Positions 1 to 31,598 of a DNA stretch of 64,000 nt are shown here, piece by piece. The notes under the pieces are model-generated. The model did no database searches and was not told the DNA's origin. It saw only the letters and a list, made by a program, of their open reading frames with translations. Made by a program: the position numbers and the translations under genes. Origin of the DNA: Calliphora vicina (Eukaryota; Arthropoda; Insecta; Diptera; Calliphoridae); NCBI RefSeq assembly GCF_958450345.1, contig NC_088784.1, positions 73,247,747 through 73,311,746 on the forward strand. The letters run 5' to 3'. The number at the start of each line of letters is the position of its first letter. The first letter of the stretch is position 1.

Positions 1-293
1 TAGAATTTTCCGTAGAATGCGTTTCTGCTATACGATTTTTTACTTTTTGATCGTCCATACAAATCGACCCGGCCTAATGTAAATTGTTTTACATGTATTT
101 TGTTGTTGCAAGACTTAGGATTTTGACAACAAACTTAGGTTCTTTGTCTCTCAGTAGCACTTCTATGTGTATTTTATTCTGTGGCCTATATTTTTAACTA
201 TTTTTACCCATTTCAAAACGCTTCTCACAAATTCACAAATTGAACGCAAGCTTTTTTTAATTTGGACAGAACAACGTCTGTCGGGTCAGCTAG
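1..293 (+). mobile_element. Helitron 3' end
   Basis: The right end has the form expected of a Helitron 3' terminus. A 6-bp stem (GACAGA at 265-270, TCTGTC at 277-282) is followed 11 nt later by a terminal CTAG (290-293) and then a T. Helitrons end in a short hairpin plus CTRR and insert between A and T. The body runs off the left edge of the window; no Rep or helicase coding is visible. It lies in an intron of the receptor gene. Confidence 0.6.
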
Positions 294-595
294 TTTAAAA
301 TAATAGTCAACTTTATGGGCTTAAAATCGACTTTAAGTCTTTTGTATTTGAAATTCAAATAAAGCTTCGTTTGGAGAAAAAATAGTAATAATTTTGTCTA
401 TGTACAGTTTAAGTAGAAATTCATTCCGTTATGAAATTTGTTTTGGTGATTTTCGATAGAAAAATAAATTCTTTGTCCTTAAGAGAATTCAAAAAAAACT
501 CTTTTAAATGTCACAAACACCCCATACGTATGATTAATATTAACCAATTTTTTTAAAGCAATATTAAGTATACGCCCTCCATTTATTTTTTCTAG
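294..595 (+). other. Intron remainder before first receptor exon
   Basis: AT-rich unique-looking DNA ending in the polypyrimidine tract of the exon acceptor. Nothing else recognised. Confidence 0.6.
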
Positions 596-20625
<20,030 letters not shown>

Positions 20626-20904
20626 CAACGTAGTCGCTGTTCAATACAACGTTCCAGTATAACGCGCACAGATTGGGTTTGATTGTTCATTTCCTTTCAA
20701 CCGAAATTTGCCAGCAACTACAAACGTAAGTGGGAGCAACCACAACATTAAAATATAAGAGGTCATAATTAGTAACGATGTAACTGTATCAAATAATTGC
20801 TTTTTTTGGATTGTTTTTCCTTTTTATCACTAAACAATATTGAGGATTTTTATTTTTAAGTTATTAGGGTGTTCTTTAGAGTTTGTTTCATAATATTTTA
20901 GAGT

Positions 20905-22566
20905 TTGTTTTTTAATAATATTATGGTCACTGTAATTATGTATATGATTGTGGTAACCATAATATGTTTGAGTTACCATTCACATGATTGTAGTAATCAT
21001 CATTGTGGCAACCATTTTTATAATGTAATACTTATGTTGCTCTCGGATTATGGTTATTATACTCTGAAAACAAACTAATATTATATAATGATTCAGCATG
21101 AACATGATTGCACAGTGGTTTAGAAACGTTTTTTTTTTTGGAAATATTTCGGTATCTCGGGAACTAAATTTCACATGGTTGAAGCTGAGGTTTTTGAGTT
21201 GACTTACATTTGTTCAGTTTTCTAGCGCTAACAGGGGCCAGTGCGTGGCCTCGCAAACTTGGTCACCTCGGGTCTCAAATATTTTATACAAATCACCAAA
21301 AAACGCTTTTATATTCTGAATGAGCTGAAATTTAAAATGTAAATAATCCTTGAGAAGATCTACAAAAAATACGCTTATCTCCATTAGTTGATGAGATATT
21401 TAGGTTTATATTTCTTTTACTTCTGCTCGATCTTTTTATGGTTTTTTAGATATGGCGGGCCTACGGAGGATCAAAATTTATTTTAAAATATCAGCTATAT
21501 TGGCGATAAATAAAATAAAAAAAACTTGCTAACAGTTATCTCATCCATATAAAAAGTTACACGCATCCAAAGTTGGGACATGTAAAAAGGACCGTATTTT
21601 TACGTTTTTTCCCATATATTTCCATATATTTTTTTTTTGTATAAAAAAAATTTCTTCGGGACTATATACAATTTTTATATGATCCAAAAAGATAACTTAA
21701 TGCAAAAGCGTTCAAGATAAAATTTGGTTCTCTTGAGCAGACATAACACCCCCAGATCTATCCAAACTTGGAAAATTTTTTTAAAAAAAATTTTGGTTTG
21801 AGTAAAAAATTGTAAAGAGGCAAAGCACCGTTCCTCGAAAAATCTACATATTTGTATAACCCTATATGTTTCTTAAATATCTACAAAGTTATTTTACTAT
21901 CACACAGTAAATAAGGTCACAGTAGGCATTTTTCTAAAAAAAAACTCAGTTTTTGGAACACATTTTCCACGTTTTAGGAATTTTAGTATTTACAAATAAA
22001 AAAATTATAGCGTCATTGATTTTAGAACATTTGAGTCTATATACATAAGTTTCAAATTTTGTTATGATATCTTTAACTGTTAAAATTCTACATTAATTCA
22101 AATTTTATATTTTTATTTGAGAAAAAGCACCATTTGATAATTTTTTTAGTATTTAAGGTAAATACCTTCCGAAAAATGTATAAAATTATTTAATTTTACT
22201 AAAATATCAATCTCCAAGTCCTAGGGTTTTCCCAAATACCAAATCTGGCCAGAAACCTTGAAAGATTTGTACGTTTTTTCATACATTGCATGCTAATTCG
22301 GATAATAAATGGTTTTTTGCGATTTGTTTAAAAAATTTGAGACCCGAGGTGACAATGCACTGGCCCCTATTAGTGCTAGAAAGCTAAACAAATATAAATC
22401 AACATGAAAACACCTCAGCACCAATGTGTAATTTTGTCTCCAATAGTTCCCGAGATACGGAATTATTTCCAAAAAAAGTTTCTAAAACACTAAGGATTTG
22501 CTATAATGATGTGAATAGTAACTTAAACATATTATGGTAAACATGTACAACTATATTTTTTCACTG
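20905..22566. mobile_element. Fragment of the 16917-family MITE, split by a foldback
   Basis: 20905-21110 and 22496-22566 match the left and right parts of the 16917 MITE (GATTGTGGTAACCATAATATG; right end CAACTATATTTTTTCACTG). The 1.4-kb foldback at 21112-22492 lies between them, so the larger element inserted into the MITE. Confidence 0.65.
21112..22492. mobile_element. 1.4-kb foldback with CAGTGGTTTAGAAAC end
   Basis: Inverted repeats of about 190 bp: CAGTGGTTTAGAAAC, then GTATCTCGGGAACTA, AGGGGCCAGTGC and CACCTCGGGTCTCAAAT blocks on the left, all mirrored on the right (22320-22492). The terminal motif matches the 12015 foldback, so both belong to one hAT-like group. No transposase frame. 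Confidence 0.72.
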
Positions 22567-23199
22567 AGTATATAGAAAATGTTCTAAAATAGACAAACTC
22601 AAACTAAAATAATTCTTCACTAACTAAAATGAGTACTGGCTGTATACAAGCATTCAAAAACTAGCTGTGGAACTAATGCTGTTTTTCCTGAGATTTATTA
22701 TTAAGATACACCCTAAAACTACTAAAAATTCTGTATTATTGGCCATATTAAAAGTGTCGTTGAAAAAGACATTAAAATTTTACAATCCTAACACAATGAA
22801 CTAATAATAAAAACTACAAAAAAATAGGTGTATTCAATATGTATAATAAAGATAGAATCAAAAACAAACAGAAAAACGAATAAACGAAATTCATTTTATT
22901 TAGACTGAAATAAAGTGCAGGAGAATGTAAAACGAAAAAAAAACTATTTCCATTATGTATTGAAAGAAAAATTTGATTCATTATAAGATAACATTTCCAA
23001 AATAACTGTTGTCGGATTTATCATAATTTGAATAAAACTTTTACGCCACCATATTCATAATCAATTTTTAAAAGTATCAAAATTTTATCGAACAAAAATT
23101 TCCATAAAAAATAGCTTTATTAAACTTTGATGACTTCAAAATTTGATTATGAATAAGACCTTTAGTCATTTACAATTCAATAGGACCAGTGGTTTAAAT
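22567..23199 (+). other. Intergenic DNA with a small inverted repeat
   Basis: 23045-23155 is an imperfect inverted repeat with TATTCATAATCAA at the left and TTGATTATGAATA at the right. It is likely a short MITE of about 110 bp. Nothing else recognised. Confidence 0.5.
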
Positions 23200-23660
23200 G
23201 ATAAGCAGTACTTTCTTTAAAATTGGATTTACTCAAATTTACACAACAACAATTTAAATAGTCACTCTCTTTTAATACACACACTTATATTACACACTTT
23301 AAAATACACTGTTAATACACAGAGAAAACAGATTCGTGATAGCAACCGAATTTATTGCCAATCGAATGATTCGGTTGCACAAATAGAATTTGTCAATTCT
23401 AACAACAGAAAGTCAGTTGATAAAGAAGAATTTCAGTTGAAGCAACCAAACTTTAGTCACCCCTTCCAAAATATTGTAGCCACATCTGTAAAATTCGGTC
23501 ACTAAGATAGAACCATTCGATTGGCAACAAATTCGGTTGCTAGCATGAAACTGTTTTTTCTGTGTACATATTGATGTTAATTCAAGCAGTGCTTACGATA
23601 TTCTGACTTCAACAAAAACTCGCTGCTACTATTTATACACACGCATCTTCTAGCATCTTC
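23200..23660 (-). repeat. LTR-like fragment interrupted by a MITE
   Basis: 23240-23315 resembles 37290-37380 of the LTR at 37194 (AACAACNNNATTTAAATAGTCACTC, then a run of TACAC motifs). The MITE at 23318 interrupts it. This is a partial, uncertain assignment. Confidence 0.4.
23318..23564. mobile_element. TA-flanked MITE with CACAGAGAAAACAG end
   Basis: The left CACAGAGAAAACAG and right (minus strand) CACAGAAAAAACAG ends continue inward as TAGCAACCGAATTT and TTGCCAATCGAATG in both arms. It is flanked by TA on each side (23316-23317 and 23565-23566). Length 247 bp. Confidence 0.85.
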
Positions 23661-23683
23661 CAGTACATATTATCTAGTGGAAA

Positions 23684-23726
23684 CATAAACAATGTTAATA
23701 ACACGCTGTTATTAACATTGTTTATG
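23684..23726. repeat. Perfect 20-bp hairpin with 3-nt loop
   Basis: The arms CATAAACAATGTTAATAACA (23684-23703) and its exact complement (23707-23726) surround CGC. Outer blocks (TCTAGCATCTTCCAGT near 23650 and ACTGGAAATTGCTAGA near 23815) also mirror, so it is the centre of a larger decayed foldback. Confidence 0.8.
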
Positions 23727-24168
23727 AGTACGGCAACATTAACTGTGAAACAGTATTAAAAGCACTGGGCGATCATTGTTAAAATAGAATAAACAAGCGT
23801 TTCCGCTAGATAACACTGGAAATTGCTAGAAGATACTGCTGATGGAAATTTTAAAAAAAAATTACGAAGGTTGAAATCAACCGTTACAAACCATTAAATT
23901 CAAATTTCTAATGAATTTCATAACAATATGTGTACATAGAACAAGTCTAATGTTTGTCACACAAGTTTAAAAAAACACTAAATAAAAATATAACTTACAC
24001 TCACAAACAAATATTTTATGTAAAAATGCATTGTATATATCTATAATTTTAATAAAATTAATAAAACAAAAATAAGTAAACCAACCATAAATGTTTTATT
24101 GCGATTTTAAAGCTAAAAATAAAGAAATTTACTTGACAAGTAAGTATGTAGTTATATCTATAAATCAA
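23727..24168 (+). other. Intergenic AT-rich DNA
   Basis: The right arm of the decayed foldback (to about 23850), then AT-rich sequence without recognisable features. Confidence 0.45.
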
Positions 24169-24170
24169 CC

Positions 24171-24343
24171 TGGGGCCGAATTACCGCACTTGTGATCGAA
24201 AGAACTATCATATCGAAAATTATTTCGTTATTGTAATTATAACCAATTATAACTAAATTCCATGCTCGATATAGAATGCCGTAATCTCAAATCAGAAAAT
24301 TACGATCGAATTAACTCGATATCGAATGCGGAAATTCGGCCCC
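24171..24343. mobile_element. Short MITE with GGGGCCGAATT ends
   Basis: The left GGGGCCGAATTACCGCA and right (minus strand) GGGGCCGAATTTCCGCA ends are inverted copies with one mismatch. The inside also has mirrored ATATCGA blocks. No clear flanking duplication. Confidence 0.7.
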
Positions 24344-24867
24344 TAAATTAATGATTTTCTGAGTCGATTTAATGGTGTTTGAGGCATTGTTTAGCTTTAG
24401 AAAAATATTAATTAATTAAAAAATTATAACACAGTGATAAGAATTTGTGTTTTGTTATACGTTTAATTTTTTTAATCAAGAACGAACCAAATTAAAATTT
24501 CTTAGAATCGGGTCATGTTTTAAACTAGCCCCTACACATATGTTCTCCCTAAATATTGCTCATGAATACCTTAAATTAGTAAGTACCCACACAAAATTCA
24601 ACACCGATAAGTACGTCAAAGTGATTTTGTACCAACAACCAAATTTTATCAGACCACAATTTTATTTTTCTTCGAGTTTCTCCCCTTATAGAGGACGTAA
24701 GTATTTCTTTGTGCTGAAAACCAAACTTTTCTTCAAACATTGCCAACTGTTATTATGTTTTGAAAACGAAACGTTATAATATCAAAGACAACAACCACTT
24801 CATTATGAAAATAAAAAAAGCAACCAAAAACTTTAAAAGCTTTTTAAAACTGTTATACAAACAAGTG

Positions 24868-26450
24868 GTTGCCACATGGCAAAACTGCGTATGCCGCCGC
24901 ACAGTGGCTCATTATCGTATTTCATCGGCCAAAACTCTGTAACTTTTGAACCGATAGAGATATATTCGAAATTTTTTTTTGATGGACATGTATCTTCTTG
25001 AATTTTTCTCCAGTTTTAATTCCATTAATATCGGTTCAGCAGTTTTTGAGAAATTTAAAGCTAAAATTGAACATTTCATTGTTATATCATTTACTATGAA
25101 AATGCGGAATTTTTCATTTTTTGCATCAGCTTTACTTATAAAAAAGTTGTAAGCAGATAAAAACATGTAAGGAGTATGTTCGGTCAAGCTCGTCCATATA
25201 ATACACTATAATTTATTTTCGTGAATGATTTTCGGTCATTATATGGGAGATATGACTAATTACGGACCTATCACCATGAAATTACGTCGTGTGATTTAAG
25301 TCAATCAGCCCAATCATGAATAAAAAATCCGCGGGAATTTTTTCCCTTTTCCCATTTTTTCTATTCAAATTCAGTGTTAAAATTGGGAAAAGGGAAAAAA
25401 CTCCCGTGGAATTTTTATTCATGATTGGGCTGTATATGCATGTTATTTCTGTTGAATTTTATGTTTATACCAACATATTTAATCTCTTCAACACATCGTT
25501 AAAGAGATTTTCAGAAGAGGGCATTATATGGGAGCTATGGCTAATTATGGACCGATCGCCATGAAATTAGGTCGTGTGATTTATGTCTATATGAATGTTA
25601 TTTCTGTTGAATTTTATGTTTATAACAAAATTTTTAAGAGATTTATGCTCGTTAAAGTGATTTTCGAAAGCGGGCCTTATATGGGAGCTATGACTTATTA
25701 TGGACCGATCGTAATGGAACTAGGCTGTTTGATCTATGTCCATATGAAGTTTATTTATATTGAATTTTATGTTCATACCTGTAGTTTTAAAAGATTTATG
25801 ATCGTTTAATTGATTTTTGGAAGTGGGCATTATATGGGAGCTATGACTAATTATGGACCAATAATCATAAAATTAGGTGACATTAATTCAGTTTATACAA
25901 AACTTATTTGGAGCAAAATTTGTGTAGATACCTATATAAATTAACCATTTACGACCGATAAAGTATAATTTCGGGAGAACATTTGCATGGGTACTAAGTG
26001 AAATAATGGACCGATTTCAGTCAGTTTCAATAGGCTTCGTTCTCGGGCCGAACAAAATGTATGTACCAAATTTTATTGCAATATCTTCAAAATTGCGACT
26101 TGTACTTTGCGCCAGTCATATGAACATGTGAAATAAAAGTAGAAACAAAATTTGGGAATAATTTCATTCAAATGAAAAAAGTGTTCAACAAACAGGTCAA
26201 CAAGTATATATGCGCTAAAAGAGGACACTTTGGCCTTTCTCCTGGTAATATTTTACTTTACCAGCATGTCACGCACACAATTGACAATATTTTTATCTAA
26301 TTTTTTGGCTACCTTAGTTTCAATTCAGCAATTGTGTTTACTACTGAGTGGCATTAAAATTTTGAAATCGGAGTTAAAAAAAGTTGGACTTTTGGCCGAT
26401 GAAATTGAGATATGAGCCACCGTACGCCGTTGCGTCTGGCAACAGCAAAC
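24868..26450. repeat. Foldback containing 'GGGAGCTATGACTAATTATGG' tandem units
   Basis: The outer arms mirror each other: GTGGCTCATTATCG plus TTTCATCGGCCAAAA on the left (24904-24935), and TTTTGGCCGATGAAATTGAG plus ATGAGCCACC on the right (26392-26420). The interior has 4-5 units of about 150-300 bp with TATATGGGAGCTATG and ATGGACCGATC (25220, 25525, 25678, 25830). The small frames here are repeat artefacts. Related units flank the piggyBac element at 26870-27180 and 30170-30300. Confidence 0.65.
25306..25432. mobile_element. 127-bp palindromic MITE, copy 1
   Basis: It starts CAGCCCAATCATGAATAAAA and ends with the inverse. The inner arms TTTTTTCCCTTTTCCCA and TGGGAAAAGGGAAAAAA (one end differing) also pair. 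A second copy of identical length is at 36923-37049. Confidence 0.85.
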
Positions 26451-26454
26451 CTAT

Positions 26455-26845
26455 TTTTATACCCTTCACCTTCGTAAGAAGGGTATTATAAGTTTGTCAT
26501 TCCGTTTGTAATTTCCACAATAAAATTTTCCGACCCTATAAAGTAAATATATTCAGGATCCTTATAGAAAGCAGAGTCGATTAAGCCATGTCCGTTTAAA
26601 ATCAGCAAAATCGGTCCACAAATGGCTGAGATATGAGGAAAATACCAGGACAACCTCGATTTTTGACCTTAATTAATATAGACAATATGGATATCTAATG
26701 ATAGAAAGACCTTTGCAACGACGTATATAAAACCATAGTAAGTTGGACCTACAATGAGTTAAAATCGGAAAAATGTTTTTTATTCCGAATTTTTTTTTCA
26801 CCAAAAAAATTTAAAAAACAAAAAAACAAATCGATTTTTTTTTGA
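26455..26845 (+). repeat. Family-1 dispersed repeat, truncated copy
   Basis: It begins TTTATACCCTTCACCTTCG and has the terminal hairpin and the core to GCCATGTCCG. It then skips directly to TTTAAAATCAGCAAAATCGG; the GTCT run and following block are deleted. The 3' part ends in A/T runs. Confidence 0.78.
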
Positions 26846-27198
26846 ACACAAATTACTGATTTGTGTACTGTTGTGATTGAATATGTGGAAACTATGACCT
26901 ATTATGGGCCTATCGCTTCATAATATTGTAACGTGATTTCTAAGTATTTGAGAGATATTTTTGTAGAATTTTATTTATAACCAAGAGTGGAGTACAATTA
27001 AATCTTGGATACAAATTACTGATCGGTGTAAAATTTTGGTTCAGTGCAGACTTTTTTTTTTTGGATATTTGTGCCGGTTAATGTATTTTCCGGAAGTAGT
27101 TCTTATATGGAGGCTATGACCAATTATAACATTTGATACATCGATTTTTATATAAATATATTGAAATTTTTTGTTTTGAATTTCAATCTTTGTATTAA
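26846..27198 (+). repeat. Dispersed-repeat DNA left of the piggyBac element
   Basis: Diverged units with GGAAACTATGACCTATTATGG and GGAGGCTATGACCAATTATA, like those at 24868-26450. It ends with the TTAA target (27195-27198). Confidence 0.55.
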
Positions 27199-27206
27199 CC
27201 CTTAAA

Positions 27207-27235
27207 TGCGCACTGTATCTTTTAAGATACAACCA
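27207..27235 (+). promoter_or_regulatory. Outer subterminal transposase-binding motif (left)
   Basis: A 29-bp motif overlapping the terminal repeat and containing an 8-bp inverted repeat (TGTATCTT / AAGATACA, 2-nt spacer). Its role is inferred from position and repetition. Confidence 0.6.
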
Positions 27236-27552
27236 AAAAAAAAATTCTTACGGTTCCAATTTTGGATCAAATTTAATAAAAAGTAAATGGATGTATTTAG
27301 AACATCATAACTCATTTGAAAAAAATAGCCCTTTCCAGAAAATCTTCAGGATTTGCGTTTTATTGACATTCAAAGTTCAAAATTAAATTTTGTTAAAAAA
27401 TAAAAAAAATTGATTATTTGATGTTGCATAATATTAAGCAGAGATATATAAATGATTTGAAAAATTCAGGATAGTGTAAAAATACTTCATTAGGCATAAA
27501 AATGTTTACAAAAGCTTTTTGATTCAAAATTTGGCTACAGAGCGTTATTTAA

Positions 27553-27581
27553 TGGTTGTATCTTTTAAGATACACTGCGCA
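27553..27581 (-). promoter_or_regulatory. Inner subterminal motif (left)
   Basis: An inverted copy of the 27207 motif, with about 26 of 29 positions equal, about 350 bp inside the left end. Confidence 0.6.
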
Positions 27582-27789
27582 TTCATCTACGAATTACATA
27601 TTCGTTTTATTTGAATTATGTACTCTGTTATTGTGCAAGTTCATATATATTTTGCACTTTGAACAAGCAGATTGTATGTTCGGCATGTTGCTATGTTTAT
27701 ATGATTATTTATTTTAAGTTTTGCAATCGACGACAGATATTTTTTTACTGATTTCATAATTTGGAACTAACTAAAAGAATTTTAAAGTC

Positions 27790-29813
27790 ATGTCAGGATT
27801 TAGAAAGGTTGATGGAGTCAATATGACTGATGAGGAAGTTTGTGAATTACTTTGCAATAGTGAGGGTATTACTTATTACAGTACGGACATCAGTGACTCA
27901 GATGACGATGAAATGCAGGTTACAAACTCATGTAAAAAGAGACCAGAGCGCCTAGGAGCTTCTAGAATGATAGTAATACAGGACGAAAATAATACAGAAA
28001 GTGATAGTGAAGATGAACTTGATATTGAAGGATCTATACATGATTCTTTCATACAAATGATAAATGATGATAATAATCATGAAGTTCCGGCAGATGCAAA
28101 TTTAGGTGGATTTGAACAGTTGGATTCAACACCTTCCACTTCTAATGCAAAGACTAATACTACCTTTGGTCCCACAAATAATTGGATCTCTTTTTCTTCC
28201 GAGTTTAGTGAGATTTTTATAAATCCAAAGTCATCGGAATTTGAAAGAGTTTTATGGAAAAAGGGACATATTCAATTTGATGCTAACCAAGTCCAGTTTG
28301 GAGGCGATACTGACCTTACAGACGATATAAAGGCATTACAAACGCCTTTTAAAGTTTGGTGTCATTTATTTACGCAATCATTAGAAGAAGACATTGTAAT
28401 GGAAACTTTAAGATATGCTGGTGTTGATCAATGTTTTAGTTTCACTGTGTCCGATCTCCGCAAATTTATAGGAACACTCTTTTACATGACACTACAAACT
28501 TCCAAACAACAGAGACTATTGGTCTGTAAACAACCACAGAAGTGTTCAAATAATACAAAGCCAAATGCCTCTGAAACGCTTTGAAAAAATTCGTGAGTTT
28601 TTGCATTTTAACGACAAAAGCAAAATGCCTGATCGAAATGATCCCAATCGCGACAGGCTTTACCTAATTCGGCCAATTATCGATACTCTAAATAGAACTT
28701 TTTCTACCGTACCGAAACTAAACAGATTGAGTGTAGATGAGCAAATGTGCTCCACAAAAATCGGAAGTTATATGAAACAATATTTACTAAACAAACCAAA
28801 AAAGTGGGGCTTGAAATTTTTTGTACTATGTGATACAATGGGATTCGCCTACACATTTGAGCAACTGAAAAGTTGGCAGATGGTGAGCCAGATCTTCAAT
28901 CCTCAGCAAACATTGTCGTAAGACTTATTCGGGGAGTACCGCGATATCAAAACTTTGTGATATACTTTGATCATTTTTATACAACAGTGCCTCTCATAGT
29001 ATATTTGCGCACACAGGGAATTCTGGGTGTTGGTACAATTAGACGCAATAGAATTAAGAATTGTAAGTTACCTGAAGAGAAAATAATGATGAAATTCGAA
29101 AGAGGAACAAGTCAGGAATTTGTTACCAACATACACGGAATCGATGTGACCACATTATCATGGAAAGACAATCGAATTGTCAATCTGATTTCAAACTATG
29201 TCGGTACTAAGCCCCCAGTAGATATATCTAATACGGAGAGTGAACCTTTAACAATAAAACGCTTTGATAAAAAGGAAAAAACTATCAAAAGTATTCAATG
29301 TCCACAAATCATTAAAGATTATAACTGCCACATGGGCGGAGTAGACTTGATGGATAGCTCAATAGGCCGGCATAAAATAGCAATGAAAAGCCGTAAGTGG
29401 ACAACGATTGTATTTTACCACCTTCTTGACATGACATGTGTAAATGCCTGGATCCTTTATAGAAGAATAAACAAAGATAAACCAGAATCTAAAATACGAT
29501 TAATCGATTTCAAATTGGAAGTGGCTGATGCAATGTTTTCATATAACAGTAAAACTATTCCAGTAAGAGGACGCCCAACTTTGGAAAAACAAATAGAAGA
29601 AAAAAGACGAAAGCCGAATGCATCCCCAGCGCCACCGAAGGATACCCGGCTAGATGGAATCAGTCACTGGATTACAATGGAAAAAAAGCAAGATGTAAGC
29701 TGCCCAAATGCTCAGGTCAAACCAAAATGATTTGTTTGAAATGTAAGGTGAATTTGTGTGTGACCGCTGAAAAAAATTGTTTTTATGAATACCATAACTT
29801 TTAATTACTTTTA
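27790..29813 (+). pseudogene. piggyBac transposase, three frameshifts
   Basis: This gene would encode the cut-and-paste transposase that excises and inserts the element at TTAA. It starts MSGFRKVDGV with an acidic N-terminal region, as usual. The RNase-H-like core follows, and its three aspartate motifs are visible in VDEQMC (near 28735), IYFDHFY (near 28965) and MGGVDLMD (near 29335). The C-terminal cysteine-rich zinc-binding tail (CKLPKC, ICLKCK, LCV) reads in another frame up to TAA near 29813. Frame changes lie near 28498 (before LPNNRDYW), near 28863 (after YTFE) and in an A-run near 29685. Sequence is otherwise well kept, so the loss is recent or partly due to assembly error. Confidence 0.9.
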
Positions 29814-29984
29814 TTACTCTATTTTACTCATTGTTTTTGTCTTAGTGACATTAACTTTATATGTTTATTTATTAAAATTGAATTAACAGTGTTTTTAAAA
29901 TTATAATTTATTTTTATAAATAAAAAAACCTTTAAAAATTAAAATACTGGTATTTATTTCTTTGAAAATTAAAATATAGGAGAG

Positions 29985-30013
29985 TGCGCATTGCATCTTT
30001 TAAGATACAACCA
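29985..30013 (+). promoter_or_regulatory. Inner subterminal motif (right)
   Basis: A copy of the motif with about 27 of 29 positions equal to the left outer one. It lies about 130 bp inside the right end and is inverted relative to the 27553 copy. Confidence 0.6.
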
Positions 30014-30144
30014 CTATTTTTTTAAAAAAATCACCAAAAAAAAATTTAAAAAAAAACGTGGTACACAGATGTTATTTTTTTAAAATTTTACATATTATAT
30101 ATTTTTTTCGTGAAAATTGGCGTTGTTGCGCATTTAACGGTTAA

Positions 30145-30529
30145 ATTTATGAAAATTTTAGTATTTTCGGGAGTGGACTTATGGATTTATGGGAGCTATG
30201 GTTAAATATGAACCGATATTTACAAAATCCAGTAGTATTATTACTGGATACAAATTACTGATCTGTTTTACATATTTATTAAGGTAAATTATGACCAATT
30301 ACATAGGGCAACAAAATCGAAAAAAATTTTGAGCTTTTAAACCACTACACAATTTTGATGTATTGTGGTTCCAGTAGTACAAATATGGTCCAAATTTTAT
30401 ATTTTATGGAGAAGTTTTTTTTTAAATTTTTTTTTGGTAAAATTGTGAATTTTTTTAGACGTTTCTCCACATAATTTATGATAACTCAAAAAGGGTTACT
30501 CCGATATTATTAAAAAAATCAAAAAAAAG
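30145..30529 (-). repeat. Dispersed-repeat DNA right of the piggyBac element
   Basis: Continues the GGGAGCTATGG-type repeat (30205). It then contains a block (GTTTCTCCACATAATTTATGATAACTC, 30464-30490) found inverted at 35185-35215, at the end of satellite array 3. Confidence 0.6.
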
Positions 30530-31510
30530 TTTAGATTTACATAACGTTTTAATCGGCTCAGTAGTTTCGGAGTTATAATAACAAATTTAAGTAAACAATA
30601 TTTTTTCTACGTGAAAATAGCAAATTTTTTGGTTTTAAAAAACTCATTAAAAATCGAAAATGTCAGAAATTGTTCACGTTTATTGAGATATACAAAATGA
30701 GATATCGAACATAAAATTCGATTGATTCTTTTCGATTTTTTTCACAATTAAGTGAGTTGGCTCATTTTCACATAATTTTTGTTTTTTGTTTGATATACAT
30801 AAAATTGAGTAGTTAATATTCTTCTTTTGAACGATTGAATTTTTAAAACATTTTCCCAATGCTATGTAAAAATGTTCACATATATATTGCGTTTCAGTCG
30901 TCTCAGTAGTTTCGGAGTTATAATAACAAATTGAAGCAAAATAATATATTTTTTTACATGAAAATAGAAAATATTTTTGTTTTAAAAAAATCATAAAAAA
31001 TAGAAAACTGCAGAAATTGTTCAGATTTATTGCTTTATCGCAAAGCCACATATAATAGCAATAAAATGAGATATCGGTCATAAAAATCGATTGATTCTTT
31101 TCGAATTTATTCACATTTAAGTGAGTTCGCTCATTTTTACATAATTTTTGTTTTTTGTTTGATATACATAAAATTGAGCAGTTAATGTTCTTCTTTCAAA
31201 TGATTTAATTTGGAAAACATTTTCCCTATGCTATTTACAAATTTTCACATATATATTGCGTTTCAATCGGTTCAGTAGTTTCGGAGTTATAATAACAAAT
31301 TGAAGCAAAAAATATATTTTTTTACGTGAAAATAGAAAATATTTTTGTTTTAAAAAAATCATGAAAAATTGAAAACGGCAGAAATTGTTCAGATTTATTG
31401 CTATATCGCAAAGCCATATGTAATAGGAACAAAATGAGATATCGATCATAAAAATCAATGGATTCTTTTCGAATTTATTTACAATTAAGTGAATTCGCTC
31501 ATTTTCACAA
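30530..31510 (-). repeat. Satellite array 2, inverted orientation
   Basis: About 2.7 units of the 335-370 bp satellite in minus orientation: GTGAGTTNGCTCATTTT markers near 30771, 31129 and 31498, and CAGTAGTTTCGGAGTTATAA in each unit. The minus-strand frames 31114-30680 and 31587-31231 are repeat artefacts. Confidence 0.87.
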
Positions 31511-31545
31511 AATTGTGTGTGCTTACAAGCTTGTACTTTAAGTAG

Positions 31546-31598
31546 AAATTTTACATGTGTTTTGTTATTGTAACAAAAACAAAACACATGTAAAATTT
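31546..31598. repeat. Perfect 21-bp hairpin
   Basis: The arms 31546-31566 and 31578-31598 are exact inverted copies (core TTTTACATGTGTTTTGTT) around an 11-nt loop. It lies between array 2 and the terminal block GGTGGAGGGTATAATAAA (near 31673-31690). Confidence 0.8.

Larger units (their letters stand above)
27199..30140 (+). mobile_element. Complete piggyBac-family transposon (2,942 bp)
   Basis: The ends CCCTTAAATGCGCA and (minus strand) CCGTTAAATGCGCA are inverted copies with one mismatch, each flanked by TTAA (27195-27198 and 30141-30144). A 29-bp subterminal motif (TGCGCA, then ATCTTTTAAGATACA, then ACCA) occurs at 27207-27235, inverted at 27553-27581, and direct at 29985-30013. The two inner copies face each other symmetrically. 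Such internal repeats in piggyBac bind transposase together with the terminal ones. The element carries one frameshifted transposase gene. Confidence 0.93.

Noticed and set aside
30680..31587. Two minus-strand frames of 118-144 residues
   Set aside because: They are translations of satellite array 2; the same peptide text appears in arrays 1 and 3 with random stops.
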